Below, one piece after another: positions 1-8,636 of a stretch of DNA of 64,000 nucleotides (position 1 is the first letter of the stretch; every line of letters begins with the position of its first letter). The notes below the pieces were generated by a model, which saw only the letters and a program-made list of their open reading frames with translations, was not told where the DNA came from and did no database searches. Source of the DNA: Flavobacterium aquicola (GTDB lineage Bacteria; Bacteroidota; Bacteroidia; Flavobacteriales; Flavobacteriaceae); assembly GCF_003385115.1 (NCBI RefSeq), contig NZ_QUNI01000014.1, positions 41,510 to 105,509 of the forward strand, read 5' to 3'. Position numbers and translations under genes: made by a program.

Positions 1-60
1 AGGCGTAATACCAATAGCAGCAACAATAAATCCAAGAATAAAAGGTACTATTAATGTCAT
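1..60 (-). CDS. Probable LysE-family transporter, N-terminal fragment
   Basis: The reverse strand opens an ATG at 60 and reads 20 codons without a stop before leaving the window. The residues (MTLIVPFILGFIVAAIGITP) form a very hydrophobic first membrane segment. Short starts of this kind, with a proline after a Gly/Ile-rich helix, are seen in LysE/RhtB amino-acid exporters of flavobacteria. Only the first helix is visible, so the family is a guess from memory. The gene lies upstream of and in the same orientation as nothing else in the window; trmB is next on the right. Confidence 0.5.
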   Translation of the reverse strand, partial: MTLIVPFILGFIVAAIGITP

Positions 61-163
61 CTTTTGTTTTTAATCACTTTCCAATAATAATCTGGTTTAT
101 TCTAAGCCTTTAGATGACAATTTATATTCTTTCAATTAATATGAAAAATATGTAATCCAAATA

Positions 164-838
164 CTATTTTATCTTGAAGCGAATATACGTAATTGCCTTA
201 TTAACTTCCAAATATTGTTTTTCATAAAACGTCTGAAAAGCAGTAACTTCCTCAGGACTTCCTTCATTTACATACACATTGTGATTAGCATACAAAACTT
301 CATGCCCTTCACCATGCAGTAATCCAAGAGTGTATCCATGCATGAATTCACTATCGGTTTTCAGATTTACAACACCGTCTTTTTTGAGGATTTTTTTATA
401 TAACTTCAAAAACTCCGAATTGGTCATTCTGTGTTTGGTTCTCTTGTATTTTATCTGAGGATCTGGAAAAGTAATCCAGATTTCATCCACTTCATTTTCG
501 GCAAAAATATGATTGATTAATTCGATTTGCGTGCGGATAAAAGCCACGTTATGCAGTCCAGTTTCAACGGCGGTTTTTGCACCACGCCAAAAACGGGCAC
601 CTTTAATATCGATTCCTACGAAGTTTTTATTTGGATATCTCTCGGCCAAACCAACAGAATATTCACCTTTACCGCAGCCCAATTCAAGTACCAATGGATT
701 TTCATTTTTAAAAAAATCTGAATTCCATTTTCCTCTCAGTGGGAATAAATCCCCTACTACTTCTTCTCTTGTTGGCTGAAAAACGTTATTGAATGTTTCG
801 TTTTCTTTGAACCTTTTTAATTTATTTTTGCTTCCCAC
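164..838 (-). CDS. trmB: tRNA (guanine-N7-)-methyltransferase TrmB
   Basis: This 224-residue protein methylates G46 in the variable loop of tRNAs, using S-adenosylmethionine, in the cytoplasm. A Rossmann methyltransferase fold is recognisable: the SAM-binding glycine motif ELGCGKGEY is at residues 52-60, GIDIKGARFW follows near 75-84, and the family signature FPDPQ is at 124-128, followed by the basic KYKRTKHR stretch. Length is normal for the family. A perfect TAATTTTG promoter element on the minus strand lies 20 bp upstream of the start (858-865), so it is probably expressed on its own. Confidence 0.95.
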   Translation of the reverse strand: MGSKNKLKRFKENETFNNVFQPTREEVVGDLFPLRGKWNSDFFKNENPLVLELGCGKGEYSVGLAERYPNKNFVGIDIKGARFWRGAKTAVETGLHNVAFIRTQIELINHIFAENEVDEIWITFPDPQIKYKRTKHRMTNSEFLKLYKKILKKDGVVNLKTDSEFMHGYTLGLLHGEGHEVLYANHNVYVNEGSPEEVTAFQTFYEKQYLEVNKAITYIRFKIK

Positions 839-857
839 GGTATAATTACTATTTCGG

Positions 858-865
858 CAAAATTA
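858..865 (-). promoter_or_regulatory. -7 promoter element of trmB
   Basis: On the minus strand this reads TAATTTTG, an exact match to the Bacteroidota -7 consensus TAnnTTTG. It sits 20 bp before the trmB start codon. Confidence 0.6.
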
Positions 866-911
866 AGGAATTATATAAGAATGAAAGCTGAAGTACCGAA
901 AAAATCAAAAA

Positions 912-1436
912 TTATCGTTTTGGAATTATTTTTTGCAGCAATTCATCTTCAATAGGAGCAATGATTTTTACCACTTCGTCAGTATTATCATTTGGAATTG
1001 TCATCGACAGAACATAATGTTTAATTTTCCATTCCGTACCAATTTTTACAAGAACGCCCGAACCTCTGCAGATTTTCATTTGGGTATTTAAAAGTTCATC
1101 AAACCATGCTAGTTTGCCTGACTTGTCAAAATAAATATGACGTTCGATTGCTTTAAAATCCCAAGCTTTGCCTTTGTCAAAATAAGGCTTTGCATACGCT
1201 TGAAACGATTTCTTATCCCAATTTTCGGTTGGATCTGTACCAATAAAAATGGCATCATCTGTCATCATTCCAAAATAACTATTGAAATTAGCTTCGGCCG
1301 CAGCTTTGTGCCACGCGTCTAATGCCCTATTTACTTGCTCTTTTTCATCGGATTGGTGATGCTGTAAAACATTAAAACCAACTAATGCAAATACTGCCAG
1401 ACTCAAAAGTAATGTTCTCAAAAGTAATGCTCTCAT
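912..1436 (-). CDS. SnoaL/NTF2-like exported protein
   Basis: A 174-residue protein that begins with a hydrophobic signal or anchor (residues 1-22). The rest resembles the SnoaL/NTF2-like cone fold: an amphipathic helix VNRALDAWHKAAAEANFNSY, then GMMTDDAIFIGTDP, then strands ending KIKHYVLSMTIPND. Proteins of this type often bind small ligands and the specific role cannot be told. The start overlaps the stop of the AsmA-like gene by 4 nt (ATGA), so the two are translationally coupled in one minus-strand operon. Confidence 0.8.
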   Translation of the reverse strand: MRALLLRTLLLSLAVFALVGFNVLQHHQSDEKEQVNRALDAWHKAAAEANFNSYFGMMTDDAIFIGTDPTENWDKKSFQAYAKPYFDKGKAWDFKAIERHIYFDKSGKLAWFDELLNTQMKICRGSGVLVKIGTEWKIKHYVLSMTIPNDNTDEVVKIIAPIEDELLQKIIPKR

Positions 1437-3910
1437 GCTTTATTTTTTTTCTCATCCGAAAGGCTTCCCAATTTTATTTTCATTTCGCCGTTTTTGCCGT
1501 CTACTACTAACAAACGTACAACTATGCCCTTATATCGTTTGGCCTCTCTCTCTTTTTTGTCTTTTATTTTTAAATCATCTTCTGGATTTCTAAGCGGAAT
1601 TACCAGTCCTAATTTTGTTCCTTTTTTGAACGAATAAATCCCTTCAACATCAAAATTCAGTACATTAGAACTTACTTTAAAATAATCAACATTAACCAGA
1701 CTTCCATCCATCTTTAACTGTCCTGACAAATCATTAAATACAATATGTTTCACATCTCTGTTAGGAAAAGCAAACTTTCCTACTTTCATTATTGGTTTAA
1801 AATCTGTCAGAGATCCGTTTTTGATTTCGTAATATAAATTTCCTTTTCCTGAATCCTCAACCAAATCTCCATTTTCTGTCATCTTCATCGATATATCAGC
1901 TTTCGCAGAAAGATTTCCTTTTATGTTTTGAGGCTGAAAAGATTTAACTCCGAAGTTTTTAAAAGAAGTCAAAAATTGCGGAATATCAACTGTTGCAATA
2001 TTTACATTTGTTTTCACATCAAATATGTTCCCTTGAGGAATCAACTGTGAACTAAATGTGATTTTACCTCCACAGGTTTCAATTGCTCCCTGTTTGATAA
2101 AAAATTGCCGATTCTTAGCAACAATAACAATTTTAGCATTTTTTGCAGTTAAATTGGAATAGACCATTTTGTCAAGATTCAGATTTAAAACCACTTGACA
2201 TTTCTGCACTAGGGCAATTCTTTTTTTGGTATCAGCTTTATTTGCAGCTTTTTTAGGTTCTTTGGGTGGTGCAGCTTTATCTTTATAAGCAAGAGTGCCC
2301 ATCATTTTTTTTACATCCATAAACGGACTTTTAATGTTGAGTACCGCTACCATATTTTCTGGATTATTATAATAGAGATTTAGAAAATTATCTATTCTGC
2401 CATCCAGGAAAGCAATATTTTTATCTCTTTGGTATTTAATATTTCTGATGAATAAGGCTTCATCCGTAAAATCAAGAAGAATGTTAGTCTGAAAAGTCAG
2501 GTTTTTTGGCTTATAAAGCATATCAGCGTTTTTTATATCCACTTTACCTGTAAATTTAGGTTTTGAAATACGCAGTGCTACAATATCAACATTGAATTTG
2601 AAATCTACTTTGGCTGTTCCTCCCGTAAATTTGAAAACATCTTCGCCAAAAATATTTCCTAATTTATCAACATCAAATTGAGTGTGAATATCTCCCGTTG
2701 CTAATGGTTTTTCTAGATTATGAATTGCAGCATTTGGAATAGATATCGGGATGCCTTCGTAATTTCCTGTAAAGTTTTTTACAATAACCGCAGAGTTGAT
2801 GTCATTGTTTCCTAATCCGTTTTTAAAGTTATTGATATATCGGGCTGTAAAATTACAGTCGCTTACTGTGGCATCTGGCGAAACCAGTACGTTATCTTTT
2901 ATCTGGGCATCAACAATAATTTCGGGATCGCCTTCGGAATTCATATCACCTATGATACTGCACTGTGCATCAAGCGGCTTGGTTATATTAAAATGATTTA
3001 GAATTTTGAACAAATGCGGGTCTAACAAATGAGCGGCATTCAGCCATAAAATATTGGTTTTTATATTGATGTTCATTATCGGATGCTCCTTTTGGAGACC
3101 AAAACTCGCTTTAATATCAAAATCATCCTCGCCAATTCCCAAATCCTCAGTAAGTACATCAATTCTGTTTTTTGTTTTTGAGAACTGTACAGCTAGTTTT
3201 CCTTTTACTCTTTTATCTTTTATAAAACTTCCGTGTTTGGTATTAAAAGCCATGCTTTTTGCAAAAACATCCAGATACAAATCAGTCTGAAAACCATCAT
3301 CAGTATAGTTAATCTTGGTTTTTAAAGAAGCCACTTCAAAGTGAAACATTTTATTACGCTGCACATTTTGGGAAATAAAAACTACGTTCTTAAAATCTAC
3401 TTCACCGATTTCTGTTTCAGTTTCACTTTTGCTTTTCGGTTCATTTGTTTTTGGCTTTGGCTTTAAAATATTGGAATTAGAAATTCCATTTTTGTCTTTA
3501 TATAAATCGATTTTAGTATCAATCAATACCACTTTCTCGATATTAACCTTTTTATGCAGCAAACTCAGCACATTCAGCCGGACCTCAATTTCACCTGCCT
3601 TTAGAACACTTCTTTTATGAATAGCATAAAGACTGTCCTGCAGTTCGACTTTATTTAAAACCACCGTGAAATTTGGGAAACCTATCAAAAACTTGTAGCC
3701 AACACCGCCAATACTGGCATGACCGGAAATGTTTTCATTAATTTTTTTATTTATATCAGCCAAAATACCGGTCTTGTTCTGTTCAAAATAAAGCCGTAAC
3801 CCAATAAAAAGTGCCAGCAGCAACGCGAAAAAAGAAATGAGGAATATCTTTATTATTCTAAAAGTTTTTGTCTTTAAAAATGCTTTCCCTTTTTGTATAA
3901 ATTTATTCAT
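1433..3910 (-). CDS. AsmA-like inner-membrane protein
   Basis: An 825-residue protein with one N-terminal membrane helix (about residues 17-42), followed by a long periplasmic region of repeated beta-strand pattern and the family's typical ending, here GLVIPLRNPEDDLKIK. AsmA-like proteins span the periplasm and are implicated in lipid transport to the outer membrane; this link is general family knowledge. A low-complexity Lys/Pro/Ala linker near residue 560 separates two halves. The gene leads the operon with the SnoaL-like gene; a perfect minus-strand TAACTTTG element at 3993-4000 gives a leader of about 75 nt. Confidence 0.85.
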   Translation of the reverse strand: MNKFIQKGKAFLKTKTFRIIKIFLISFFALLLALFIGLRLYFEQNKTGILADINKKINENISGHASIGGVGYKFLIGFPNFTVVLNKVELQDSLYAIHKRSVLKAGEIEVRLNVLSLLHKKVNIEKVVLIDTKIDLYKDKNGISNSNILKPKPKTNEPKSKSETETEIGEVDFKNVVFISQNVQRNKMFHFEVASLKTKINYTDDGFQTDLYLDVFAKSMAFNTKHGSFIKDKRVKGKLAVQFSKTKNRIDVLTEDLGIGEDDFDIKASFGLQKEHPIMNINIKTNILWLNAAHLLDPHLFKILNHFNITKPLDAQCSIIGDMNSEGDPEIIVDAQIKDNVLVSPDATVSDCNFTARYINNFKNGLGNNDINSAVIVKNFTGNYEGIPISIPNAAIHNLEKPLATGDIHTQFDVDKLGNIFGEDVFKFTGGTAKVDFKFNVDIVALRISKPKFTGKVDIKNADMLYKPKNLTFQTNILLDFTDEALFIRNIKYQRDKNIAFLDGRIDNFLNLYYNNPENMVAVLNIKSPFMDVKKMMGTLAYKDKAAPPKEPKKAANKADTKKRIALVQKCQVVLNLNLDKMVYSNLTAKNAKIVIVAKNRQFFIKQGAIETCGGKITFSSQLIPQGNIFDVKTNVNIATVDIPQFLTSFKNFGVKSFQPQNIKGNLSAKADISMKMTENGDLVEDSGKGNLYYEIKNGSLTDFKPIMKVGKFAFPNRDVKHIVFNDLSGQLKMDGSLVNVDYFKVSSNVLNFDVEGIYSFKKGTKLGLVIPLRNPEDDLKIKDKKEREAKRYKGIVVRLLVVDGKNGEMKIKLGSLSDEKKNKA

Positions 3911-3992
3911 AGCGTCTGATTATTAATTTAATGAAAAAATAGCGTCTGAAATATTACTTCGTATCTGAATCGGGAAATACTCCTTTTCATTT

Positions 3993-4000
3993 CAAAGTTA
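3993..4000 (-). promoter_or_regulatory. -7 promoter element of the AsmA-like operon
   Basis: The minus strand reads TAACTTTG, an exact TAnnTTTG match, about 83 bp upstream of the AsmA-like start. Confidence 0.55.
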
Positions 4001-4155
4001 GTATAATATATTTACAAAAATTGCCGTTATATCTGAAATGTTTTGATTCTTTCATCTAAGATAACATGGCAATTAAATAATATTTTTCCTTTAAATTGAA
4101 ATCATTTAAATTGTTGCTTTTGTAATTTTACCAATGTTAAAATTAAAATTTGTAG

Positions 4156-4163
4156 TACTTTTG
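4156..4163 (+). promoter_or_regulatory. -7 promoter element of the outer-membrane barrel gene
   Basis: TACTTTTG matches TAnnTTTG exactly and lies 48 bp before the ATG at 4212. Confidence 0.55.
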
Positions 4164-4211
4164 AACTAATCAAACCCTATTAACTGGGTTTTAATCTAAA
4201 AAACGAAAAAT

Positions 4212-4745
4212 ATGAAATCTTTAAAAATCTTACTGCTCGGCGCATTCATTATGTTAGTTTCAAATTCTGTTTCAGCACAGAAATGGGGAGTTAGAGCGGG
4301 TGTCAACATCTCAGATATCAACGCAGACGGCTGGGACTCGGATGCCAAAACAGGGCTTTATGTGGGTGTTTACAAAGAAATTCCATTAGTAAAAAGCCTG
4401 TTGTTTATTCAGCCAGAGGTGCAATATTCTCAAGAAGGATTCTCAACAGATTATGAAAATGTGGGTGATGTTAAGGTAGATTACCTTACAGTGCCTGTTT
4501 TAGCTAAAGTTTATGTTGCCAAACTATTGAGCTTTGAAACGGGACCTCAATTTGGATTCCTTGTTAACGATAGTGATTTCACAGATGCAAACAGCTTCAT
4601 ACCTTCATGGGCTTTTGGAACCTCTTTGAATCTTCCTCTTGGATTGTCTATAAATGCCCGATATATTTCTGGTTTGGATGATACCTACGATGGTCTTTCA
4701 GGAAAGAATCAAGTTTTTCAAGTAGGTGCTGCTTTTCAATTCTAA
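4212..4745 (+). CDS. Outer-membrane beta-barrel protein (porin-family type)
   Basis: A 177-residue protein with a clear signal peptide (residues 1-22, cleavage likely after VSA, before QKWGVRAGVN). The mature part alternates hydrophobic and polar residues and ends in the aromatic residue Phe (VFQVGAAFQF), as expected for an eight-stranded barrel of the PF13568 type that is abundant in Bacteroidota. No substrate can be inferred. Transcription probably starts from the TACTTTTG element and ends at the strong hairpin at 4772-4810, so it is monocistronic. Confidence 0.88.
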   Translation: MKSLKILLLGAFIMLVSNSVSAQKWGVRAGVNISDINADGWDSDAKTGLYVGVYKEIPLVKSLLFIQPEVQYSQEGFSTDYENVGDVKVDYLTVPVLAKVYVAKLLSFETGPQFGFLVNDSDFTDANSFIPSWAFGTSLNLPLGLSINARYISGLDDTYDGLSGKNQVFQVGAAFQF

Positions 4746-4771
4746 GAAAACTAACTGACTCAATTTTACTG

Positions 4772-4810
4772 AAAAATGCCTTAAAGTGTATTGCTTTAAG
4801 GCATTTTTTT
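4772..4810 (+). terminator. Rho-independent terminator after the barrel gene
   Basis: Stem AATGCCTTAAAG / CTTTAAGGCATT with a 7-nt loop and a following run of seven T. Confidence 0.85.
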
Positions 4811-4978
4811 ATACTTTTTTATTTTTATCAAAACACAACAACTCGTTTAAAATCAGCATTTTAAAAGCTAAAAATGATTTTACTTCAAAAATATTTTAAC
4901 AAAAAATTAGGATATTGTGAAATTATATTCGAATCTTTGCACACGAAAAAATAATTAACCCTTTAAAAACGAAGAACA

Positions 4979-5062
4979 ATGTTTGTATTCAAATCATCAT
5001 TACAAGGCTTCACACCAGTTGGAATTGGTGCAGCGCATCTTCGTGGTTTATTTCATTCTTAG
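4979..5062 (+). CDS. 27-residue orphan minigene
   Basis: A short ORF that reads MFVFKSSLQGFTP... and ends ...AAHLRGLFHS. It lies in its own transcription unit: an A-rich flavobacterial leader (aaaaacgaagaaca) stands directly before the ATG, a near-consensus -7 element (aatctttg, 4932-4939) lies upstream, and a strong terminator follows 23 nt after the stop. The product has no membrane helix or signal peptide and is not recognised. It could be a genuine small protein, a leader peptide without a downstream gene, or the body of a small RNA that happens to contain an ORF. Confidence 0.5.
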   Translation: MFVFKSSLQGFTPVGIGAAHLRGLFHS

Positions 5063-5084
5063 AAATTCAGTTTTATACTATATG

Positions 5085-5119
5085 AAAAAGCCCGAAGCAA
5101 TTTAGATTCGGGCTTTTTT
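5085..5119 (+). terminator. Terminator of the minigene
   Basis: Stem AAAAAGCCCGAA / TTCGGGCTTTTTT around a 10-nt loop, with U-runs usable in both directions. Confidence 0.85.
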
Positions 5120-5327
5120 GATTTTATTCTAGACTCTTCTCAAAAAATTCCCGAACACAGCTCCTTACTTTATCCCAAACGGGATTAAGATACTTTGCCC
5201 TTACATTTCCTTTTCTGTATTTCAGATTGGCGATTTGCAGCGCTACAAACAAAACGAACAATAAAACGAAATTCGATTTAATTTTTCTCTTTCGGGAATG
5301 ATGGCAAAAAAACAAAATGTCTGCTTT

Positions 5328-5400
5328 TAGCCCCGATTGTAGTGAAAATCCTTGTGGACTGGGGTTCAGTCCACAAGATTGTAACGGAAAGCGGGACTAA
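5328..5400 (+). repeat. Interspersed palindromic repeat, copy A
   Basis: Begins TAGCCCCGAT, ends AAAGCGGGACTAA, and encloses an 11-bp hairpin CTTGTGGACTG / CAGTCCACAAG (5351-5377). Two diverged relatives lie at 16162-16300 and 52520-52597. They share the outer arms TAGCCC(C/T)GAT...AGC(G/A)GGA but carry different internal hairpins. Confidence 0.7.
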
Positions 5401-5472
5401 TGCTGGCTGAAAATGCCTAATGTTTCCGCTCCAAAAAACAATAATCGAACTCAAGTCAACAATAAAAAATTT

Positions 5473-6864
5473 ATGGGAAATAAATTATCGGGAAGAGACC
5501 TAATAAAATTAGGCTTCCCAAAAAATAACAGTATCAATATCGCTTTAGGGCAGATAAGCAGATACCGAAAAAAAGAAAAAAAAGAGCGTATCATCAATGA
5601 AGCCAAAGATGTTTTGCTCCATCCGGAGAATTATAAAAATGACGGCACTTGGGGAAAAGTAGCCGAAGGCCTTATTAATCCTGTCGTGGTTAGAATGCAT
5701 CAGCTCCAGACTACACGTGCGCCGTTCTCTATTTTTGGAGAAAATGAAATCGATGAACAGGCGAAGTTTCAATTGTATGATTCTTTAAAACTGCCAATTT
5801 CTGTCGCAGGCGCTTTAATGCCCGATGCACATTCTGGTTATGGATTGCCAATTGGCGGTGTTTTGGCAACTGACAATGCGGTTATTCCGTATGGCGTTGG
5901 TGTCGATATTGGATGCCGAATGAGTTTATCCATATTTGACCTGCCAGCTTCTTTTATCAAAGGAAAAGACCATCAGCTGCAGGCGATTTTAAAAGAGCAT
6001 ACCAAATTTGGAATGAACGAAACACACGCTAACAAGGCCGATCATGAAGTTTTCAGCCGATCGGAGTTTCAGGATATTCCATTGCTTAAAGGATTGCTTT
6101 CTAAGGCTTACAAACAATTAGGAACCTCGGGTGGCGGCAACCATTTTGTGGAATTTGGAACTGTTCAGCTGGACACCGTTCTGCCGGAATGGAAACTGGA
6201 ATCTGGCAATTATTTTTGTGTTTTATCACATAGCGGTTCCCGCGGGATGGGTGCCAATATTGCAAAACATTACACCTATCTGGCTGGTAAGCAATGTCCG
6301 CTGCCAAAGAATGTACAGCATCTAGCCTGGCTTGATCTAAACACACATGACGGTCAGGAATATTGGCTGGCGATGAATTTGGCCGGAGATTATGCCAAAG
6401 CCTGTCACGACGATATTCACCGAAGAGTGGCAAAAGCCATTGGCAAAAGAGTGGTCGTTACTATCGAAAATCATCACAATTTTGCCTGGAAAGAAATGGT
6501 AAACGGAAAAGAATGCATTGTTCACAGAAAAGGTGCTACCCCTGCACACGAAGGTCAGCTGGGTATTATTCCGGGATCTATGACCGCACCGGGATTTGTA
6601 GTTATGGGAAAAGGAAATCCTGAATCATTAAATTCGGCTTCACACGGAGCGGGAAGATTGTTTTCGAGAGCCAAATGCAAAAGCACTTTTACGCCAAGCG
6701 AAATTAAAAAAACATTGAAAAACCATGATGTTTCACTGATTGGAGGCAATGTTGACGAAGCTCCGATGGCATACAAAGACATTCACAAAGTGATGGCGCT
6801 GCAGACAGAACTAGTTACTGTATTAGGCACGTTTACGCCAAAAATTGTCCGTATGGACCGATAA
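5473..6864 (+). CDS. rtcB: RtcB-type RNA ligase (RtcB2 group, paired with PrfH)
   Basis: RtcB joins RNA 2',3'-cyclic phosphate or 3'-phosphate ends to 5'-OH ends with GTP and Mn2+. Landmarks are present: PDAHSGYGLPIGG and VDIGCRM (metal-binding Asp and Cys), GGGNHFVEFG, LSHSGSRG, the ENHHNFAW histidines, and SASHGAGR containing the guanylated His. I start it at the second ATG (463 residues, MGNKLSGRDLIKLG) because the first ATG at 5413 lies only 12 bp beyond the intergenic repeat and would add an atypical 20-residue extension. It is followed after 11 nt by prfH and then a TPR gene, so the three form an operon. Confidence 0.92.
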   Translation: MGNKLSGRDLIKLGFPKNNSINIALGQISRYRKKEKKERIINEAKDVLLHPENYKNDGTWGKVAEGLINPVVVRMHQLQTTRAPFSIFGENEIDEQAKFQLYDSLKLPISVAGALMPDAHSGYGLPIGGVLATDNAVIPYGVGVDIGCRMSLSIFDLPASFIKGKDHQLQAILKEHTKFGMNETHANKADHEVFSRSEFQDIPLLKGLLSKAYKQLGTSGGGNHFVEFGTVQLDTVLPEWKLESGNYFCVLSHSGSRGMGANIAKHYTYLAGKQCPLPKNVQHLAWLDLNTHDGQEYWLAMNLAGDYAKACHDDIHRRVAKAIGKRVVVTIENHHNFAWKEMVNGKECIVHRKGATPAHEGQLGIIPGSMTAPGFVVMGKGNPESLNSASHGAGRLFSRAKCKSTFTPSEIKKTLKNHDVSLIGGNVDEAPMAYKDIHKVMALQTELVTVLGTFTPKIVRMDR

Positions 6865-6875
6865 AAAATTAAAGC

Positions 6876-7565
6876 ATGGAAAAAATAATTCAAATAACGG
6901 CAGGACGAGGTCCTGCGGAATGCACTTGGGTGGTTGCCCAAGTGCTTAAAAAAATATTGGACGAAGCACAGCACAGCCAGATTGAAGCTACTGTTTTACA
7001 GCGGGAAGCTGGAACTGAAAACGGAACGGTTTTAACTGCTTTGATTCTGTTGAAAGGAAAAACAGTAATCGAGTTTGTGAACTCCTGGAAAGGAACTATC
7101 CAATGGATTGGGCAAAGCAGTTTCAGGAAAATGCACAAAAGGAAAAATTGGTTTATCGGCATTTTCGAAATGGATGCTTTGGCCATAAAGTCTATTTCTG
7201 AAAAAGATATACAATATCAGGCGATGCGGAGTTCTGGTGCGGGCGGACAGCATGTCAACAAGGTAAGCTCGGCCATTCGCGCTACACATGTGTCCACAGG
7301 ATTGAGCACTGTCGCTATGGATTCGCGTTCGCAGCACCAAAACAAAAAACTGGCGACCGAAAGACTGCTCGAAAAATTCAAGGTTTTTGAATTGGAAATG
7401 ATTAAAAAACAGGTCAATAATCAATGGGAAAATCAACTGAATGTGGCCAGAGGAAATCCAACGAGAACATTTACCGGATCTGATTTTAAAAATGAAAAAG
7501 TAGTCAAAAGCTACAAATCCGAAAGACAAAAATTAAAACAGCAACTAAATCACGACACCGAATAA
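6876..7565 (+). CDS. prfH: Peptide chain release factor homolog PrfH
   Basis: A 229-residue release-factor-like protein. The catalytic GGQ is at residues 123-125 within SSGAGGQHVNKV, which in this family triggers peptidyl-tRNA hydrolysis. The codon-recognition region of RF1/RF2 is replaced by a PrfH-type N-terminus (ITAGRGPAECTWVVAQVL). Published work on the family shows that PrfH acts on ribosomes whose 16S decoding centre has been cut and that the partner RtcB2 then reseals the rRNA. The 11-nt gap to rtcB fits that partnership. Its C-terminal YKSERQKLKQQ tail is basic. Confidence 0.93.
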   Translation: MEKIIQITAGRGPAECTWVVAQVLKKILDEAQHSQIEATVLQREAGTENGTVLTALILLKGKTVIEFVNSWKGTIQWIGQSSFRKMHKRKNWFIGIFEMDALAIKSISEKDIQYQAMRSSGAGGQHVNKVSSAIRATHVSTGLSTVAMDSRSQHQNKKLATERLLEKFKVFELEMIKKQVNNQWENQLNVARGNPTRTFTGSDFKNEKVVKSYKSERQKLKQQLNHDTE

Positions 7566-7596
7566 ATCCGGCCGTGATGCTAAATTTTAAAACAAA

Positions 7597-8163
7597 ATGA
7601 AAACAGCAGATAAATATATTTTTCAGGCATTGGACAATTATCCGTACTGGCTCGAAGGAACTATAGAATCATTGGATTATGCCTTGTCTTATAACGAAAA
7701 AGACACTACGGCACTCTGTTTATACGGCAGAGTACAATCGGAGCAGTTACAGGATTATGAGGAAGCCAAACGCTACTTTCAGGAAGCACTGGCCATCAAT
7801 ATTCATGCGGTTGCAGTGTATCCTTATTATTTGGATGCCTTGCTTTGGAATGAAGATTATGAAGAAGCATCGAAGTTAATTGATTTTGCCTTGACCCTAA
7901 AAGGAACAGACAAAACTGCGATACAGCTCAAAAAAGTGACGCTGTTAGAAAAACAGCAGGAAGTCATTTTGGCATTGAAACTGCTAAAGGAAATCAAACT
8001 TTTGATAACTGCCAACGACAATTTACAGGAAATAGAAGAAACCGAAAAACGCCTTAAAACCAAAAAGAAATTGTTAGCTCCCAAGAAGAAAACAAAATCT
8101 GAGAAAGAGACTCCTGAAAAAGAGAAGAAAAAGAAAAGCAGAAAAAAGTGGTTTTTTCTATAA
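7597..8163 (+). CDS. TPR protein of the rtcB-prfH operon
   Basis: A 188-residue protein with about three degenerate TPR-like helical pairs (for example YALSYNEKDTTALCLYGRVQSEQ and EEAKRYFQEALAINIHAVAVYPYY). It ends with a highly charged Lys-rich tail (about residues 150-188) that could bind RNA or the ribosome. It starts 31 nt after prfH on the same strand and precedes a shared terminator, so it is co-transcribed. Role unknown; a link to ribosome repair is inferred only from the operon. Confidence 0.8.
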   Translation: MKTADKYIFQALDNYPYWLEGTIESLDYALSYNEKDTTALCLYGRVQSEQLQDYEEAKRYFQEALAINIHAVAVYPYYLDALLWNEDYEEASKLIDFALTLKGTDKTAIQLKKVTLLEKQQEVILALKLLKEIKLLITANDNLQEIEETEKRLKTKKKLLAPKKKTKSEKETPEKEKKKKSRKKWFFL

Positions 8164-8166
8164 TCA

Positions 8167-8200
8167 AAAAAGGCTGTCCCAAAAGACAGCCTAATTTTTA
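8167..8200. terminator. Bidirectional terminator between TPR gene and S30AE gene
   Basis: Stem AGGCTGTC / GACAGCCT with A-run on the left and T-run on the right; it lies between convergent genes and can serve both. Confidence 0.85.
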
Positions 8201-8217
8201 TATGTTTATGAATTTGC

Positions 8218-8532
8218 TTAATGCGCTTTCTGCTTATCGAATGTAGTGTTAAGTACTTTTTTGATTTTATCCAAAGCTCCGTTGAAGGCTTTCTCTATAG
8301 AATCGGCGTGCTCTGTAACGGCTATCGGCTGCATATTGGCAGGACGTGCTTCAATAACGCAGCGTTTATCGCCAAAACCTGATTTAGCACTGTTTTCATC
8401 ACCAAAATGCACTTCGATACGTGTCACTTTATCATCAAAACGAGATAATACTCTTGATACTTCACTAGAGAAATAAGATTCCAATCTTTCGCTTCCTTCT
8501 ATATTCTTGTCGGTGTTAATTTGTACTTTCAT
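8218..8532 (-). CDS. S30AE/HPF-like ribosome-associated protein
   Basis: A 104-residue protein similar to the S30AE (HPF/RaiA) family that binds the 30S decoding region and helps inactivate or protect idle ribosomes. Visible signs are the start MKVQINTDKNIEG, the strand VTRIEVHFGDENSA, then CVIEARPANMQPIAVTEHADSIEKAFNGALDKIKKVL. An in-frame upstream ATG at 8568 is rejected because a perfect minus-strand TAACTTTG promoter element overlaps it (8566-8573). It faces the ribosome-repair operon, which may be coincidence. Confidence 0.82.
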   Translation of the reverse strand: MKVQINTDKNIEGSERLESYFSSEVSRVLSRFDDKVTRIEVHFGDENSAKSGFGDKRCVIEARPANMQPIAVTEHADSIEKAFNGALDKIKKVLNTTFDKQKAH

Positions 8533-8565
8533 TATATTGAATTTATTAATTTTTAATGCTTTTCT

Positions 8566-8573
8566 CAAAGTTA
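8566..8573 (-). promoter_or_regulatory. -7 promoter element of the S30AE gene
   Basis: The minus strand reads TAACTTTG, an exact consensus match 34 bp before the chosen start at 8532; it decides against the longer ORF. Confidence 0.6.
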
Positions 8574-8636
8574 AAAATTATTCCCTAAAACAGCTCCGTT
8601 TTAGTAAAAGATTATGAAAGAAAAAAGTTCTTTTTT

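Larger units (their letters stand above)
3911..4211. other. Divergent intergenic region of asmA-like and barrel genes
   Basis: About 300 bp between divergent genes. It holds the minus-strand promoter of the AsmA-like gene (3993-4000) and the plus-strand promoter of the barrel gene (4156-4163). The word atagcgtctga occurs twice close to the AsmA-like start (near 3911 and 3941). No ORF of note. Confidence 0.5.

Noticed and set aside
5124..5315. 63-residue minus-strand ORF with a hydrophobic stretch
   Set aside because: It lies between a terminator and a repeat, has no promoter element or leader that I can see, and the sequence is not protein-like outside the hydrophobic part.
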